NCBI RefSeq assembly: GCF_000757605.1
Contig: NZ_JQAK01000001.1
Location: forward strand, 854,102-918,101
From: Candidatus Paracaedibacter symbiosus
GTDB lineage: Bacteria; Pseudomonadota; Alphaproteobacteria; Paracaedibacterales; Paracaedibacteraceae
Length of the DNA stretch: 64,000 nucleotides
Reading direction: 5' to 3'
The notes below the pieces were generated by a model. The model was not told where the DNA came from and searched no databases. It saw only the letters and a list, made by a program, of their open reading frames with translations. Each line of letters opens with the position of its first letter. The stretch's first letter is position 1. The translations under genes and the position numbers were made by a program. Below, piece by piece: positions 19,033-29,873 of the stretch.

Positions 19033-20634
19033 TTAAGCTACCTCAGTGACCTTTTCATCAATCAATTTGATTGTTTCTGGAATCCCATAAAGCTCAATGA
19101 ATGATCCCATACGTGGCCCCTCGGTTTGACCAAGTAAGACTTCATACAAAGCCGCAAACCAAGCTCGAAGCTCAACAAAGTTATGATTTTTTCCAACTTG
19201 ATAAACGATCGCCTGAATTTCTTCTGCTTTTGCGGTTGCCGAGAGGGCCGCCAACTGGGTTTTAAGGTCAACAAGGGCTTGGCGCTCTAATTCAGTAGGC
19301 ATGCGATACTGCTTTTTTGGTTTGACATAATCGCGGTAATAGGCAATGGCATAGGTGATTAATTTGTTCAAAAACGGTGTTGCCTCAGGACTTGCCTCAG
19401 GTTGATAACGGGTGACAAACCCCCAGAGAACAGACGCATCATCCGCATTACAAACAGACGCCAAATTCAATAAAATTCCAAAGTTTAAACCCGACTCTGC
19501 TGTTAGAGACATCCCGCCATGAACATGCCAGAAGGGGTTGTCAACTTGGTCTTCTTTTGGTTGGTTGGCAAACTTTGACCCAAAGGTTAAATAGTCATCC
19601 ACAGCGCGGGGAATCACGTCGAAGTAGAGACGCTTTGCCTTTCTGGGTGATTGGTACATATAATAAGCAAGACTTTCCTCTGGTGCATAGGTCAACCATT
19701 CATCAATAGTCAGGCCATTACCTTTAGACTTAGAGATCTTTTGGCCTAATTCATCCAAAAACAACTCGTAAGTAAGATTTTCAGGTGCTCTTCCCCCAAT
19801 AATCCGACAGATCTGGCTAGAGAGTTTAACAGAATCAATGAGGTCTTTACCCGACATTTCGTAGTCGACATCAAAGGCCCGCCAACGCATCCCCCAATCG
19901 GCCTTCCACTGGAGTTTACAATGGCCACCGGTGATCGGTACTTCAATGAGTTTACCAGTTCCTTCTTCGCGATAAGTGATAGTTGCAGCATCAATGTCGC
20001 GACTGACGATGGGCACCTGCAAAACCATGCCGGTTGTCTCGCAGATCGGCAAGAAAGGACTGTAGGTTTGGCGTCTTTCTTCGCGCAAAGATGGGAGCAT
20101 CACTGCCAAAATTTCATCATAATGAACAAGGACGAGTTTTAAGAATTCATCAAAGCGACCGCTTTTGTAGCATTCTGTTGAGCTTTGAAATTCGTACTCA
20201 AATCCAAAAGAATCGAGAAAACGTTTGAGCATTGCATTATTGTGATGACCAAAGCTTTCGTATTTTTCAAAAGGGTCAGGAACTTGGGTAAGGGGCTTGC
20301 CTAAGTGTTGACGCAACATTTCCTGATTGGGGACATTGTCAGGCACTTTGCGCAAGCCATCCATATCGTCGGAAAAGGTGAAGAGACGGGTCGGAATGTC
20401 CGACAATGTTTGAAAAGCGTGGCGTACCATAGTGGTACGAACAACTTCACCAAAAGTGCCAATGTGGGGCAGGCCAGATGGCCCATAACCTGTTTCCAAT
20501 AAGACAAATCCTTTAGAGGGTGTCTTGTGATCAATGCGGTTCAATATCCGTTTGGCTTCCTCAAATGGCCAAGATTTTGCATTTTGCGCGGCAAGGCGCC
20601 AGTCATGTGCCAATGAAGAAGCAGAATCGGACAT
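19033..20634 (-). CDS. lysS: class I lysyl-tRNA synthetase
   Basis: Charges tRNA-Lys. This is the archaeal-type class I enzyme found in many alphaproteobacteria, not the usual bacterial class II LysRS. The HIGH-type motif is GPSGLPHIGTFGE and the KMSKS-type motif is KISKSKGN. The Rossmann part and the alpha-helical C-terminal anticodon cage are both present over 533 residues. By convention the class I gene is lysS or lysK. First gene of the lysS-hisS-prfA group. Confidence 0.95.
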   Translation of the reverse strand: MSDSASSLAHDWRLAAQNAKSWPFEEAKRILNRIDHKTPSKGFVLLETGYGPSGLPHIGTFGEVVRTTMVRHAFQTLSDIPTRLFTFSDDMDGLRKVPDNVPNQEMLRQHLGKPLTQVPDPFEKYESFGHHNNAMLKRFLDSFGFEYEFQSSTECYKSGRFDEFLKLVLVHYDEILAVMLPSLREERRQTYSPFLPICETTGMVLQVPIVSRDIDAATITYREEGTGKLIEVPITGGHCKLQWKADWGMRWRAFDVDYEMSGKDLIDSVKLSSQICRIIGGRAPENLTYELFLDELGQKISKSKGNGLTIDEWLTYAPEESLAYYMYQSPRKAKRLYFDVIPRAVDDYLTFGSKFANQPKEDQVDNPFWHVHGGMSLTAESGLNFGILLNLASVCNADDASVLWGFVTRYQPEASPEATPFLNKLITYAIAYYRDYVKPKKQYRMPTELERQALVDLKTQLAALSATAKAEEIQAIVYQVGKNHNFVELRAWFAALYEVLLGQTEGPRMGSFIELYGIPETIKLIDEKVTEVA

Positions 20635-20786
20635 TTTTTAACTCTTTCATATTGTTCGTGTAGAAATCAAAACCTATCAAGGAAGTGCAAAAAAATCAAC
20701 AAATCTATCGCGTTCGTGGTGAGGCTTGTCAACAAAAATTAACAGAAGTCCGTTTTGGCGTGCCTCCTCAATTTTGTTGATAGAAT

Positions 20787-21443
20787 TTAGAAGGCCACCG
20801 CAATCACGCAAGCTGGGTTTTTATTGCTAAGATTATATTCGCCACTACTTACGCAAGCACCAACAGACACGCCATCGCCCTCTAATACCTGCAAAGTCCC
20901 TGCAGCCGGCTTAGTTTCTCCAGCTCGAGATTTCAGAATCATTGCCTGATGGGGAGTGAGGAGGGGGGCTAATGTGCCCGGTGTTTTGGACAGGATCAAG
21001 AAATTGCCGCGTAATTGGGCTGTTGGATTGGTTATGGCGCTAATGGTACCACCAATTCTGGCCGTGGGGGTTTGCTCGGAATCGATCAAATTTGCCAAGT
21101 ATAAATGCTGCCAGACGAGGGGTTGTTCGGCCTTGGTGATAAAACCTTTTCCATCTCCATTGGTAGTTGTACTGCCAAATCGTCTTGTAGCGTTCGCATC
21201 ATTACCAGGTAATTGGCCAAATTGGTCATAGTAGGCCATGATTGCTAGACGGTAGCGATTAAAATCACTCACACAAGATTGTAACCTGGCGGTATCTAAT
21301 AAATCTTGCCCCTTAAAGACACCAGCCATAATAATCCCGACAATGATCATCACAAAAGAGAGTTCAATGAGGGAAAATCCCGGGACTTTTGTGGTGAAGA
21401 GTTTTTTTTGCTTGCACAATTTTTTTATAATTTTAAAGTACAC
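20787..21443 (-). CDS. type IV pilin-like (pseudopilin) protein
   Basis: A prepilin-type N-terminus: a basic leader ending in G, then FSLIELSFVMIIVGIIMAGV, with the Phe and Glu(+5) typical of prepilin peptidase substrates. The frame is open to 21497 but that overlaps rsmE; a GTG at 21443 with AGGAAG nine bases upstream gives a normal leader of about 22 residues, so I choose it. The rest is a globular domain with paired cysteines (SVGACVSSGEYN and NPACVIAV) of a kind seen in type II secretion/pilus minor pilins. No other pilus gene is nearby, so it is an orphan here. Confidence 0.8.
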   Translation of the reverse strand: MYFKIIKKLCKQKKLFTTKVPGFSLIELSFVMIIVGIIMAGVFKGQDLLDTARLQSCVSDFNRYRLAIMAYYDQFGQLPGNDANATRRFGSTTTNGDGKGFITKAEQPLVWQHLYLANLIDSEQTPTARIGGTISAITNPTAQLRGNFLILSKTPGTLAPLLTPHQAMILKSRAGETKPAAGTLQVLEGDGVSVGACVSSGEYNLSNKNPACVIAVAF

Positions 21444-21466
21444 TCTCAAAGGCTTCCTAATTAAGC

Positions 21467-22195
21467 ATGACAATGGTTCGTTTATATCTCGATACACAAT
21501 TAGATACGGGAAAAGAGATTTCCTTGCAAGAACATCAAGTACATTATTTACGGAATGTGTTGCGATGTAGAGTGGGTGATCAACTGCACCTCTTCAATGC
21601 ACATAGTGGTGAATGGTTGGCAAAACTCGAAGGGCTTACCAAGTCACAAGGATCTGTTGTTGTGTTGGAACAGATAAGACCAGTGACTGCTGAACCTGAT
21701 GTTGATTTATTGTTCGCTCCCTTAAAGCAGGAAGCAACGCACTATATGATAGAAAAAGCAACAGAGCTGGGTGTTGCGCGACTTTTGCCTGTGACTACAG
21801 AGTTTGTCCAAGTTCACAAGATAAATCTGGAAAAACTCAATCGGTATGGCGTTGATGCCGCCCAGCAATGCGAACGTCTATCGGTCCCAGAAGTTTTACC
21901 GTTGCGGCCGTTACAAGGCGTTTTGCAAGCGTGGAATAGCAACAAACTGCTGATTGTTTGCTTAGAACGCCAAGATTCAGTGCCGCTTGTGCAATTATTG
22001 CAAGGGTTGGATCGGTCCCAGCAGCTAGCCTTTTTGATTGGTCCAGAAGGGGGCTTAAGTGGTAAGGATATAAAAACATTAACGGCGTATCCTTTTGTAC
22101 GCTTTTGTAAGATGGGGCCACGAATTTTGCGGGCAGAAACAGCAGCAGCGGCAGCACTTGCTTGTTACCAATCTTTAAGAGGGGATTGGCAGTAG
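21467..22195 (+). CDS. rsmE: 16S rRNA m3U1498 methyltransferase
   Basis: SPOUT-class methyltransferase acting on 16S rRNA U1498. Typical features are the N-terminal PUA-like segment with QVHYLRNVLRCRVGDQLHLF, then KQEATHYMIEKATELGV, the SAM-site FLIGPEGGLSGKD, and the C-terminal ILRAETAAAAAL. Length 242 is normal. It is divergent from the pseudopilin gene and followed closely by sodB, with 69 bases between. Confidence 0.95.
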   Translation: MTMVRLYLDTQLDTGKEISLQEHQVHYLRNVLRCRVGDQLHLFNAHSGEWLAKLEGLTKSQGSVVVLEQIRPVTAEPDVDLLFAPLKQEATHYMIEKATELGVARLLPVTTEFVQVHKINLEKLNRYGVDAAQQCERLSVPEVLPLRPLQGVLQAWNSNKLLIVCLERQDSVPLVQLLQGLDRSQQLAFLIGPEGGLSGKDIKTLTAYPFVRFCKMGPRILRAETAAAAALACYQSLRGDWQ

Positions 22196-22264
22196 GACAA
22201 AAATCTGCCATTTATAATACTATCAATGTTACAACTAAAACAGCAACAAACCAGGAGAGAAAAT

Positions 22265-22864
22265 ATGACTCATCAATTACCCCCGTTGCCTTACGAAATG
22301 AATGCATTAGAGCCCCATATCACGGCTAATACGTTGTCTTTTCACTATGGTAAACATCATCAAGCTTACGTAACAAATCTCAATAATTTATTGAAAGATC
22401 ATCCTCTTACTGCGGCACCTTTAGAAGAAGTGATCATGAAATCTGCCGGTAAATCCGATATGATGGGAATTTTTAACAATGCGGCGCAAGTGTGGAATCA
22501 CACTTTTTATTGGCATTGCATGAAATCTAATGGCGGTGGTATGCCAAGCGATTCTTTTAAAGCGAAATTAGAAGCCACTTTTGGTTCTTTTGAAAAATTC
22601 TGTGAAGAATTTAAGCAAGCAGCTGTGACTCAATTTGGAAGTGGCTGGGCTTGGTTGGTTGCGGATAAAGAGGGTAGCTTGAAAATTTTGAAAACAGGTA
22701 ATGCGGATTTACCCATGGCCCATGGAGTAACTGCATTATTAACTTGTGATGTCTGGGAACACGCCTATTATCTAGATTTCCAAAACCGTCGCCCAGACTA
22801 TGTTGATACATTCTTAAAGCATTTGATCAATTGGGATTTTGTTGAATCGCAATTACCTCAATAA
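22265..22864 (+). CDS. sodB: superoxide dismutase, Fe/Mn type (probably Fe)
   Basis: Converts superoxide to oxygen and hydrogen peroxide. Metal ligands are visible: His in LSFHYGKHHQAYV, His in VWNHTFYWHCM, and Asp and His in DVWEHAYYLDFQNRRPDYV. The pattern NNAAQVWNHTFYW with GSGWAWL is closer to iron enzymes. The frame is open upstream to 22226, but the ATG at 22265 follows an AGGAGAG ribosome site and matches family N-termini (THQLPPLPYEMNALEP). A strong terminator follows. Confidence 0.95.
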   Translation: MTHQLPPLPYEMNALEPHITANTLSFHYGKHHQAYVTNLNNLLKDHPLTAAPLEEVIMKSAGKSDMMGIFNNAAQVWNHTFYWHCMKSNGGGMPSDSFKAKLEATFGSFEKFCEEFKQAAVTQFGSGWAWLVADKEGSLKILKTGNADLPMAHGVTALLTCDVWEHAYYLDFQNRRPDYVDTFLKHLINWDFVESQLPQ

Positions 22865-22877
22865 GCAATATCTTGTT

Positions 22878-22910
22878 AAAACCTCCTTCTTGAGGAGGTT
22901 TTAATCTTTT
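22878..22910 (+). terminator. rho-independent terminator of sodB
   Basis: Perfect 10-bp stem AAAACCTCCT/AGGAGGTTTT with a five-base loop (22878-22902), followed by a T-rich tail, 14 bases after the sodB stop. Confidence 0.9.
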
Positions 22911-23005
22911 ATCCATTAAGGCGCTTGACTCTGCTTAATTCCGCAACTAAATCTAATGTAAAGTTTGTTAAAAAATTTACCAAAAATTTACAAAGAGGAA
23001 GTATC

Positions 23006-23680
23006 ATGAGCAAAATTTACCGAGTCCTTGGTGCTCTCGTTCTCACCACAACAGCAGCATTATCCAGTCCTTATGGGGGCGTCTTTGTTGGGGCTGGTTT
23101 GGGCGTTGGTGCCCTACGGAGTGAAACCAAATATGTTGATAATACTACATTAGCGTCTGGCAAGTCGACAGCGACCAAATTTGGTTTATACTATCAAGGC
23201 CATCTAGGATATCTCCATGAAGTTGGTGATTCTAAAACGATGATTGGTGGCGATGTGTATGTTAATGGTTCTTCTGCCAATAAAGTGGAGAATATTGGGG
23301 CAAATGGGCAGTTAGTAGCAGGAACCTTACAGCAAAAAAGGTCGGTGGGTTATGGTGTCGCGTTGATTGCAGGTAAATTAGTAAACCCTAAGGTAATGAT
23401 TTATGCTCGTTTAGGATATGAAATGAGCCGTTATAAGATGAATCTAAAACTTGCCGGTCAACAGCAAAAAACGTTCAATAAAGATTACGCTAGCGTGGTC
23501 CCAGGTGTCGGTTTGAACTATAAAGTTGCCCATAACGTTTTGGTAGGGGTTGGTTATGACTATGCTGGCTTTGCGAGTAAGAAGACGGTGTATACTGACG
23601 CGGCTCAAAATATTCAGGTTAATCCAGCTGAGCATCGCGTGATGGCCAAAGTTTCTTTTGTCTTTAATCCGTTCGGTTAA
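23006..23680 (+). CDS. outer-membrane beta-barrel protein (opacity/OmpA-barrel type)
   Basis: Signal peptide of about 20 residues (IYRVLGALVLTTTAALS), then a series of amphipathic strands: YGGVFVGAGLGVGAL, FGLYYQGHLGYLHEV, YGVALIAGKL, VMIYARLGYEMSRYKM, VVPGVGLNYKVAHNVLVGVG and a last strand VMAKVSFVF near the C-terminus. This is the eight-stranded barrel pattern of alphaproteobacterial Omp25/RopB-like surface proteins. The frame is open to 22925, but the ATG at 23006 has AGAGGAAG upstream and starts the signal peptide. Likely surface exposed; function unknown. Confidence 0.85.
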   Translation: MSKIYRVLGALVLTTTAALSSPYGGVFVGAGLGVGALRSETKYVDNTTLASGKSTATKFGLYYQGHLGYLHEVGDSKTMIGGDVYVNGSSANKVENIGANGQLVAGTLQQKRSVGYGVALIAGKLVNPKVMIYARLGYEMSRYKMNLKLAGQQQKTFNKDYASVVPGVGLNYKVAHNVLVGVGYDYAGFASKKTVYTDAAQNIQVNPAEHRVMAKVSFVFNPFG

Positions 23681-23687
23681 GATTATA

Positions 23688-23716
23688 AAGGGGAGACCGT
23701 TTAAATCTCCCTTCCT
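23688..23716. terminator. hairpin between convergent barrel and trmB genes
   Basis: AAGGGGAGA (23688-23696) pairs with TCTCCCTT (23706-23713) with one bulge. It lies between the stops of two convergent genes and is flanked by T-rich and A-rich DNA, so it may stop transcription both ways. Confidence 0.6.
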
Positions 23717-23718
23717 CT

Positions 23719-24411
23719 TTATCCCATTTTTTTTCGATAGATCATATAACTGGCATGCCGTCCAGCTTGAACACCTTTGAGTTCATATTTTGTAGGTTCC
23801 GGCCAATCTGTTGGTCGATCAGTAAGGCTTTTTCTATCTCCCATTTCGAGGCTGAATTCAGGACGTGTTGCGAGTGTTTCTTGCATCCATTCGGCGTAAT
23901 TTAAAATGTCCGTGGCCAGATAAAGCGTCCCCCCCGTTTTGAGAATACGTGAGAGATCACCAATGGTTTCATCACTGACAATGCGGCGTTTATGATGTCG
24001 TTTTTTGTGCCATGGATCTGGGAACAAAATATAAATACGATTCACACATGCAGTGGGTAAGCCCTTTAAAAGAAGACGGGCGTCGTCAACCACAATTCGG
24101 ACATTTTCAATGGATTTTGTATCGATGTGTTTGAGGAGTGACGCAACGCCGTTTATAAATGGTTCACAGCCCACAAAACCAACCTCTGGTGACTCAAGGG
24201 CGCGAGCCGCTAAATGCTCACCACCACCAAAGCCAATTTCAAGGTGATAGTCTGCCTTTGGTGTAGAAAATAAAGTTAGCGGATCAATGGTGACGCCGGG
24301 TTCAATTTTAACTTCTAATTGAGGTAAAAGCTGGGTGCTCAGGTTTTTCTGATAGTCTTTTAAGGGGCGGCTTTGGCGGCGACCCCAAATTTTTCGGTAT
24401 TCTTGATGCAT
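23719..24411 (-). CDS. trmB: tRNA (guanine-N7-)-methyltransferase
   Basis: Makes m7G46 in tRNA with SAM. Motifs include the SAM-binding LEIGFGGGEHLA, then FVGCEPFINGVASLL, the acidic NVRIVVDDARLLL, and the signature YILFPDPWHKKRHHKRRIV. Length 230 is normal. It is divergent from the ATP synthase operon. Confidence 0.95.
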   Translation of the reverse strand: MHQEYRKIWGRRQSRPLKDYQKNLSTQLLPQLEVKIEPGVTIDPLTLFSTPKADYHLEIGFGGGEHLAARALESPEVGFVGCEPFINGVASLLKHIDTKSIENVRIVVDDARLLLKGLPTACVNRIYILFPDPWHKKRHHKRRIVSDETIGDLSRILKTGGTLYLATDILNYAEWMQETLATRPEFSLEMGDRKSLTDRPTDWPEPTKYELKGVQAGRHASYMIYRKKMG

Positions 24412-24510
24412 GTCTGATGATAAATTTAATTATTTTTTCTATTTTTACTCTAAAAGGGATTGTATTTGCCACTCTTTTTAGGCGATAAATAATCATTCAA
24501 CTTCTACATC

Positions 24511-24539
24511 TTGTACTGAGCTTCGGAGTGTGCTACTCA
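24511..24539 (+). promoter_or_regulatory. candidate sigma70-type promoter of the atp operon
   Basis: TTGTAC and TACTCA hexamers separated by 17 bases lie about 40 bases before atpH in the trmB/atpH divergent region. The -10 box is a weak match; treat as a candidate only. Confidence 0.25.
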
Positions 24540-24577
24540 ATCAGTTAAAGATTTAGTTAAATTTTACGTAGAGAGCG

Positions 24578-25144
24578 ATGGACTCAACCAATCTCGATGG
24601 TCAATTAGCATCACTACCTGGCAGATATGCCCGAACCTTATTTGAGTTGGGGACTGCAGAGAAAAAACTCGCCAAGATTCAGGAAGATTTGAATCATTTT
24701 AATGAAATTCTAGAAACAGTTACGCATTTTAAGGCTTTACTGCTGAACCCAGTGGTGTCCCTTGAAGAGCAAGAAGCAGTGTTGCGGGAAATTGCGACCC
24801 AAAACAAATATGACTCTTTATTTTTAAAATTCTTGTGCTTGCTCAACGAGAATCGACGTTTAAATTTGTTTGGCAGCATTCGAAATATCTTCTGTGAGCT
24901 GGTGCGTAATCTTGAGAATATCAAGGAAGTTGAGGTTGTTTCGGCAACGAATCTCACGAAGGAACAGCAACAAAAACTGCAGCGATTATTGGCTACACAG
25001 ACCAAGAGTCAATTGAATTTTAGTTATCGATTGGATTCACAAGTTTTGGGAGGATTCCTCGTCAAAATTGGATGTCACGTCATCGATCTTACCGCCAGTA
25101 ATCAAATTAATATGTTAGTCACTGAGATGAAGAGGAATGCCTAA
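24578..25144 (+). CDS. atpH: ATP synthase F1 subunit delta
   Basis: Stator subunit linking F1 to the peripheral stalk. The N-terminal [13 protein letters not shown] and the C-terminal [22 protein letters not shown] are family marks; 188 residues is typical. First gene of atpHAGD, the alphaproteobacterial arrangement in which the F0 genes (atpB, E, F) are placed elsewhere. A GAGAG sequence precedes the ATG. Its stop overlaps the atpA start by one base. Confidence 0.95.
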   Translation: MDSTNLDGQLASLPGRYARTLFELGTAEKKLAKIQEDLNHFNEILETVTHFKALLLNPVVSLEEQEAVLREIATQNKYDSLFLKFLCLLNENRRLNLFGSIRNIFCELVRNLENIKEVEVVSATNLTKEQQQKLQRLLATQTKSQLNFSYRLDSQVLGGFLVKIGCHVIDLTASNQINMLVTEMKRNA

Positions 25145-26676
25145 TGGAAGTACAGGCCGCAGAAATTTCAGCTATTTTAAAGCAAAAAATCTCTGACTTT
25201 GACGCGAAAGTTGAAGTCGCTGAATCAGGACGTGTCCTTTCTGTAGGAGACGGAATTGCCCGCGTTTATGGACTCGACAATGTTGAAGCAGGCGAACTTG
25301 TGCAGTTCTCTTGTGGTTTGTATGGGATGACTCTTAACCTTGAAATTGACAACGTGGGTGTTGTGATTTTTGGTGATGACAAGAGTATTCGTGAAGGCGA
25401 CCAAGTGCAACGGACCAAAAGGATCGTTGACGTGCCGATTGGGAAAGAACTTTTAGGTCGTGTAGTCGATGCTCTGGGAAACCCGATCGATGGTAAGGGC
25501 GAAATTAAGACGAAAAACCGCGCAGTTGTCGATGTGAAAGCGCCAGGAATTGTGACGCGTAAATCTGTTCACGAACCCATGCTGACGGGGCTTAAGGCGA
25601 TTGACACTTTGGTGCCGATCGGTCGTGGTCAACGCGAATTGATCATTGGTGATCGTCAAACGGGGAAAACCGCGATTGCGATTGACGCCATCATCAACCA
25701 AAAGCATATCAACCAAGGAAGTGATGAATCCCAAAAGCTTTATTGTATTTACGTAGCTATTGGGCAAAAACGTTCTTCTGTTGCACGGATTGTGAAGATA
25801 TTACAGGATGCAGGGGCGCTTGATTATACGATTGTGGTTGCTGCTACCGCTTCTGATCCAGCACCCATGCAATATTTGGCGCCTTATGTCGGTTGTACGA
25901 TGGGTGAATATTTCCGCGATAATGGGATGCATGCGCTGATTGTTTATGATGACTTGTCAAAACATGCCCAAGCTTATCGCCAAATGTCCTTGTTGCTCCG
26001 TCGTCCCCCAGGACGTGAAGCCTATCCTGGTGACGTTTTTTATCTGCATTCACGTCTATTGGAACGGGCGGCAAAGTTGGATGATAAGTACGGCGCCGGC
26101 TCTTTGACAGCGCTGCCGATCATTGAAACTCAAGCAGGTGACGTTTCTGCCTATATTCCAACCAACGTGATTTCGATCACCGATGGTCAGATCTTCCTAG
26201 AAACAGAATTGTTCTATAAAGGGATTCGCCCAGCAATCAACGTTGGTTTGTCCGTAAGCCGTGTGGGATCAGCCGCCCAAACCAAGGCAATGAAACAGGT
26301 TGCCGGTAAAATCAAATTGGAATTGGCGCAGTATCGCGAAATGGCCTCTTTTGCCCAGTTTGCTTCCGACCTGGATGTCTCAACACAAAAGTTGTTAGCA
26401 AGAGGCGCCCGCCTCACCGAATTGCTCAAGCAACCCCAATATTCGCCTTTAAGTATGGCGGAAGAAGTCGTCTCTATTTTTGCCGGTGTTAGGGGCTATC
26501 TTGACCTAATTGATGTAAAAAACATTGGACAGTTTACGGATGATTACTTGCGTTTGTTGCGCGTTGAAAAAACAGAACTTCTCGAGGCGATTGACAAATC
26601 AGGGAAACTGACTGAGGAGCAAGAAAAGGAACTAGAACTATTCTTAACTGAGTTATGCCAAACTTACGGCGCATAA
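25144..26676 (+). CDS. atpA: ATP synthase F1 subunit alpha
   Basis: Regulatory nucleotide-binding subunit of the F1 hexamer. The P-loop is GDRQTGKTA, the family signature [17 protein letters not shown] is present, and the arginine finger lies in this SVSRVG segment. Length 510 matches the family. Translationally coupled to atpH by a one-base stop/start overlap. Confidence 0.98.
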   Translation: MEVQAAEISAILKQKISDFDAKVEVAESGRVLSVGDGIARVYGLDNVEAGELVQFSCGLYGMTLNLEIDNVGVVIFGDDKSIREGDQVQRTKRIVDVPIGKELLGRVVDALGNPIDGKGEIKTKNRAVVDVKAPGIVTRKSVHEPMLTGLKAIDTLVPIGRGQRELIIGDRQTGKTAIAIDAIINQKHINQGSDESQKLYCIYVAIGQKRSSVARIVKILQDAGALDYTIVVAATASDPAPMQYLAPYVGCTMGEYFRDNGMHALIVYDDLSKHAQAYRQMSLLLRRPPGREAYPGDVFYLHSRLLERAAKLDDKYGAGSLTALPIIETQAGDVSAYIPTNVISITDGQIFLETELFYKGIRPAINVGLSVSRVGSAAQTKAMKQVAGKIKLELAQYREMASFAQFASDLDVSTQKLLARGARLTELLKQPQYSPLSMAEEVVSIFAGVRGYLDLIDVKNIGQFTDDYLRLLRVEKTELLEAIDKSGKLTEEQEKELELFLTELCQTYGA

Positions 26677-26694
26677 AATAAGGAGAGAAAAGTC

Positions 26695-27561
26695 ATGGCA
26701 GGATTAAAAGATCTGAGGCTTCGGATCAAAAGCATTAAATCAACGCAAAAGATCACCTCAGCCATGAAAATGGTAGCCGCTGCTAAGTTACGTAAAGCTC
26801 AAGACCGGGTACAAAAGGCGCGTCCTTACGTGACAAGCTTAAAAGAAGCGCTTAATAAAGCCCTGCAAATATGGCCAGATTTTGGAATACCGCCAGCCAT
26901 TTTTGTGGGGCGCCCTGACGTACCGACAGAATTGATTTTGGTGGTAACATCCGATCGTGGCCTTTGCGGTGGTTTCAATGTGAATATTGTGCGGGAAGTA
27001 AAAAATCTCATTCGTGATTATGACCACGCCGGTATCCCCGTTAAGCTTTATTGTATTGGTCGTAAGGGTTATGAGCTGCTCAAGCGTGATTATAGTAAAA
27101 AGATTTTAGGTGTTGAGTCAGAGCTGGGGAAAACAGGGGTTCAATTTGCTCAAGCCTTGACCCTTGCCACCAAGGTGCAGCATCTTCTGGAAGAGGGTGT
27201 GGTTGGTAAGGTGCGTGCTGTTTATAGTGTATTTAAATCAGCTTTAAACCAACAAATTACCCAAGCGGGATTAATCCCTTTTGAAACTCACCCAATTGTT
27301 GAGACAACAATAACTGAGTATGAACCGGGACATCTAGAGGCAGTCTTAGCTTTGTTACCTCAAAACTTGGCAAGCCACATTTATGAGATTTTGCTGGAGA
27401 CAAGTGCCAGTGAATATGGGGCACGGATGACGGCGATGGATAATGCCACAAGAAATGCGCGCGATGTAATTCAACGGTTAGAGCTAACTTATAACCGGAC
27501 ACGCCAGTCAGTGATTACCAAAGAGTTGATCGAAATTATTTCAGGTGCGGAAGCACTATAA
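26695..27561 (+). CDS. atpG: ATP synthase F1 subunit gamma
   Basis: Central rotor shaft. The N-terminal helix LKDLRLRIKSIKSTQKITSA and the C-terminal RQSVITKELIEIISGAEAL are diagnostic; 288 residues is normal. Preceded by an AGGAGAG ribosome site and located between atpA and atpD. Confidence 0.97.
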   Translation: MAGLKDLRLRIKSIKSTQKITSAMKMVAAAKLRKAQDRVQKARPYVTSLKEALNKALQIWPDFGIPPAIFVGRPDVPTELILVVTSDRGLCGGFNVNIVREVKNLIRDYDHAGIPVKLYCIGRKGYELLKRDYSKKILGVESELGKTGVQFAQALTLATKVQHLLEEGVVGKVRAVYSVFKSALNQQITQAGLIPFETHPIVETTITEYEPGHLEAVLALLPQNLASHIYEILLETSASEYGARMTAMDNATRNARDVIQRLELTYNRTRQSVITKELIEIISGAEAL

Positions 27562-29037
<1,476 letters not shown>

Positions 29038-29066
29038 AATCGTTCAAGAGACATCCTTCGAAAATG

Positions 29067-29090
29067 AGCCCCCCTTATGGGGGCTTTTTT
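29067..29090 (+). terminator. rho-independent terminator after atpD
   Basis: AGCCCCC/GGGGGCT stem with a short loop followed by six T, 30 bases after the atpD stop. It closes the operon before any atpC. Confidence 0.92.
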
Positions 29091-29136
29091 ATTCTTGGTA
29101 AGGAGATAGTCATCCCTGAAGTAAGACACTCAAATT

Positions 29137-29292
29137 CTATAATCCTCTTAACGGGGGAAGATTGCAGACAAATTCTGCTAGCTTCTTTCTGGAAAGGCGT
29201 TTTTGTAGAATTACTTTACCTTTTTCATTTATTCCATGCAGTTGGAAAACATTCTTTGCTAAATCAATTCCTAATACGCCCATTTTATTCAT
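29137..29292 (-). pseudogene. IS110-family transposase N-terminal fragment
   Basis: A 51-codon frame reads VLGIDLAKNVFQLHGINEKG and then KVILQKRLSRKKLAEFVCNL before a stop. This is the start of the DEDD-type IS110 transposase, with the first catalytic Asp in GIDLAKN. The remaining 80-85% of the transposase is absent. The ATG is at 29292. The plus-strand frame over the same bases is its shadow. Confidence 0.85.
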
Positions 29293-29873
29293 AGATGGAT
29301 CTTTCTTCTAAAAGGTGTTTATTGGTTCAATATTAAACAACCAGATTTTCTAGGATCGGCCCATCTCATTAACTTAACTAAGTGAAGGCCAAGTAAAGCC
29401 TGAAAATAAAGGCTTTCTTTCAGATTTTAGGCCCAATGATTTTATCTTGGACCCATTGCCTTAATAGGGCATGATGCGGTTTCAACGAGGGGACAGTTCG
29501 GGTAACCGACTGGTCTACTCTCTTCTAATATTGCCTATATTTGTCTTTAGTCCTTTGTTTATAAGGAGTTAAGTTGTAAGGTTGTTTTTAAATCAGTCTT
29601 AATTCAAATTGAGTAATAATAGGCTTTACTTAAATATCTACCTTAAAGTTATTTATAACTTTATTATTAGATTTCCCCTTTATCAAACAGTTACACAGAA
29701 CTAATATGGGCCACCATTAATTTTTTACTTACAAATTCAACCCGAGAAAGATAAACACCCTACAAAATTTTATACTTAAGTATCATACTTAAGCTTATTC
29801 TGCGGATAAGAAAGCATGAAGCTATCCACTATTGTTACCTCGTCATTAGACTAAAACAGAGGTAAATATAATC
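29293..29873. other. gene-free accessory spacer
   Basis: About 580 bases with no supported gene between the IS110 fragment and the metalloprotease gene. It contains TTAACTAAGTGAAGG at 29374-29388, which recurs at 32728-32742, and a GCCTGAAAAT/ATTTTAGGC imperfect inverted repeat just after it. Likely IS debris plus the promoter of the downstream gene. Confidence 0.4.
29374..29388. repeat. 15-bp sequence shared with 32728-32742
   Basis: TTAACTAAGTGAAGG occurs here and at 32728-32742, and the next bases also resemble each other (CCAAGTA versus ACAAATA). The pair brackets the metalloprotease and Sel1 genes and may be remnants of the same mobile element. Confidence 0.4.

Noticed and set aside
29064..29294. 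76-codon plus-strand open frame after atpD
   Set aside because: It begins inside the atpD terminator and is the antisense of the IS110 fragment, whose minus-strand reading is clearly a transposase start.
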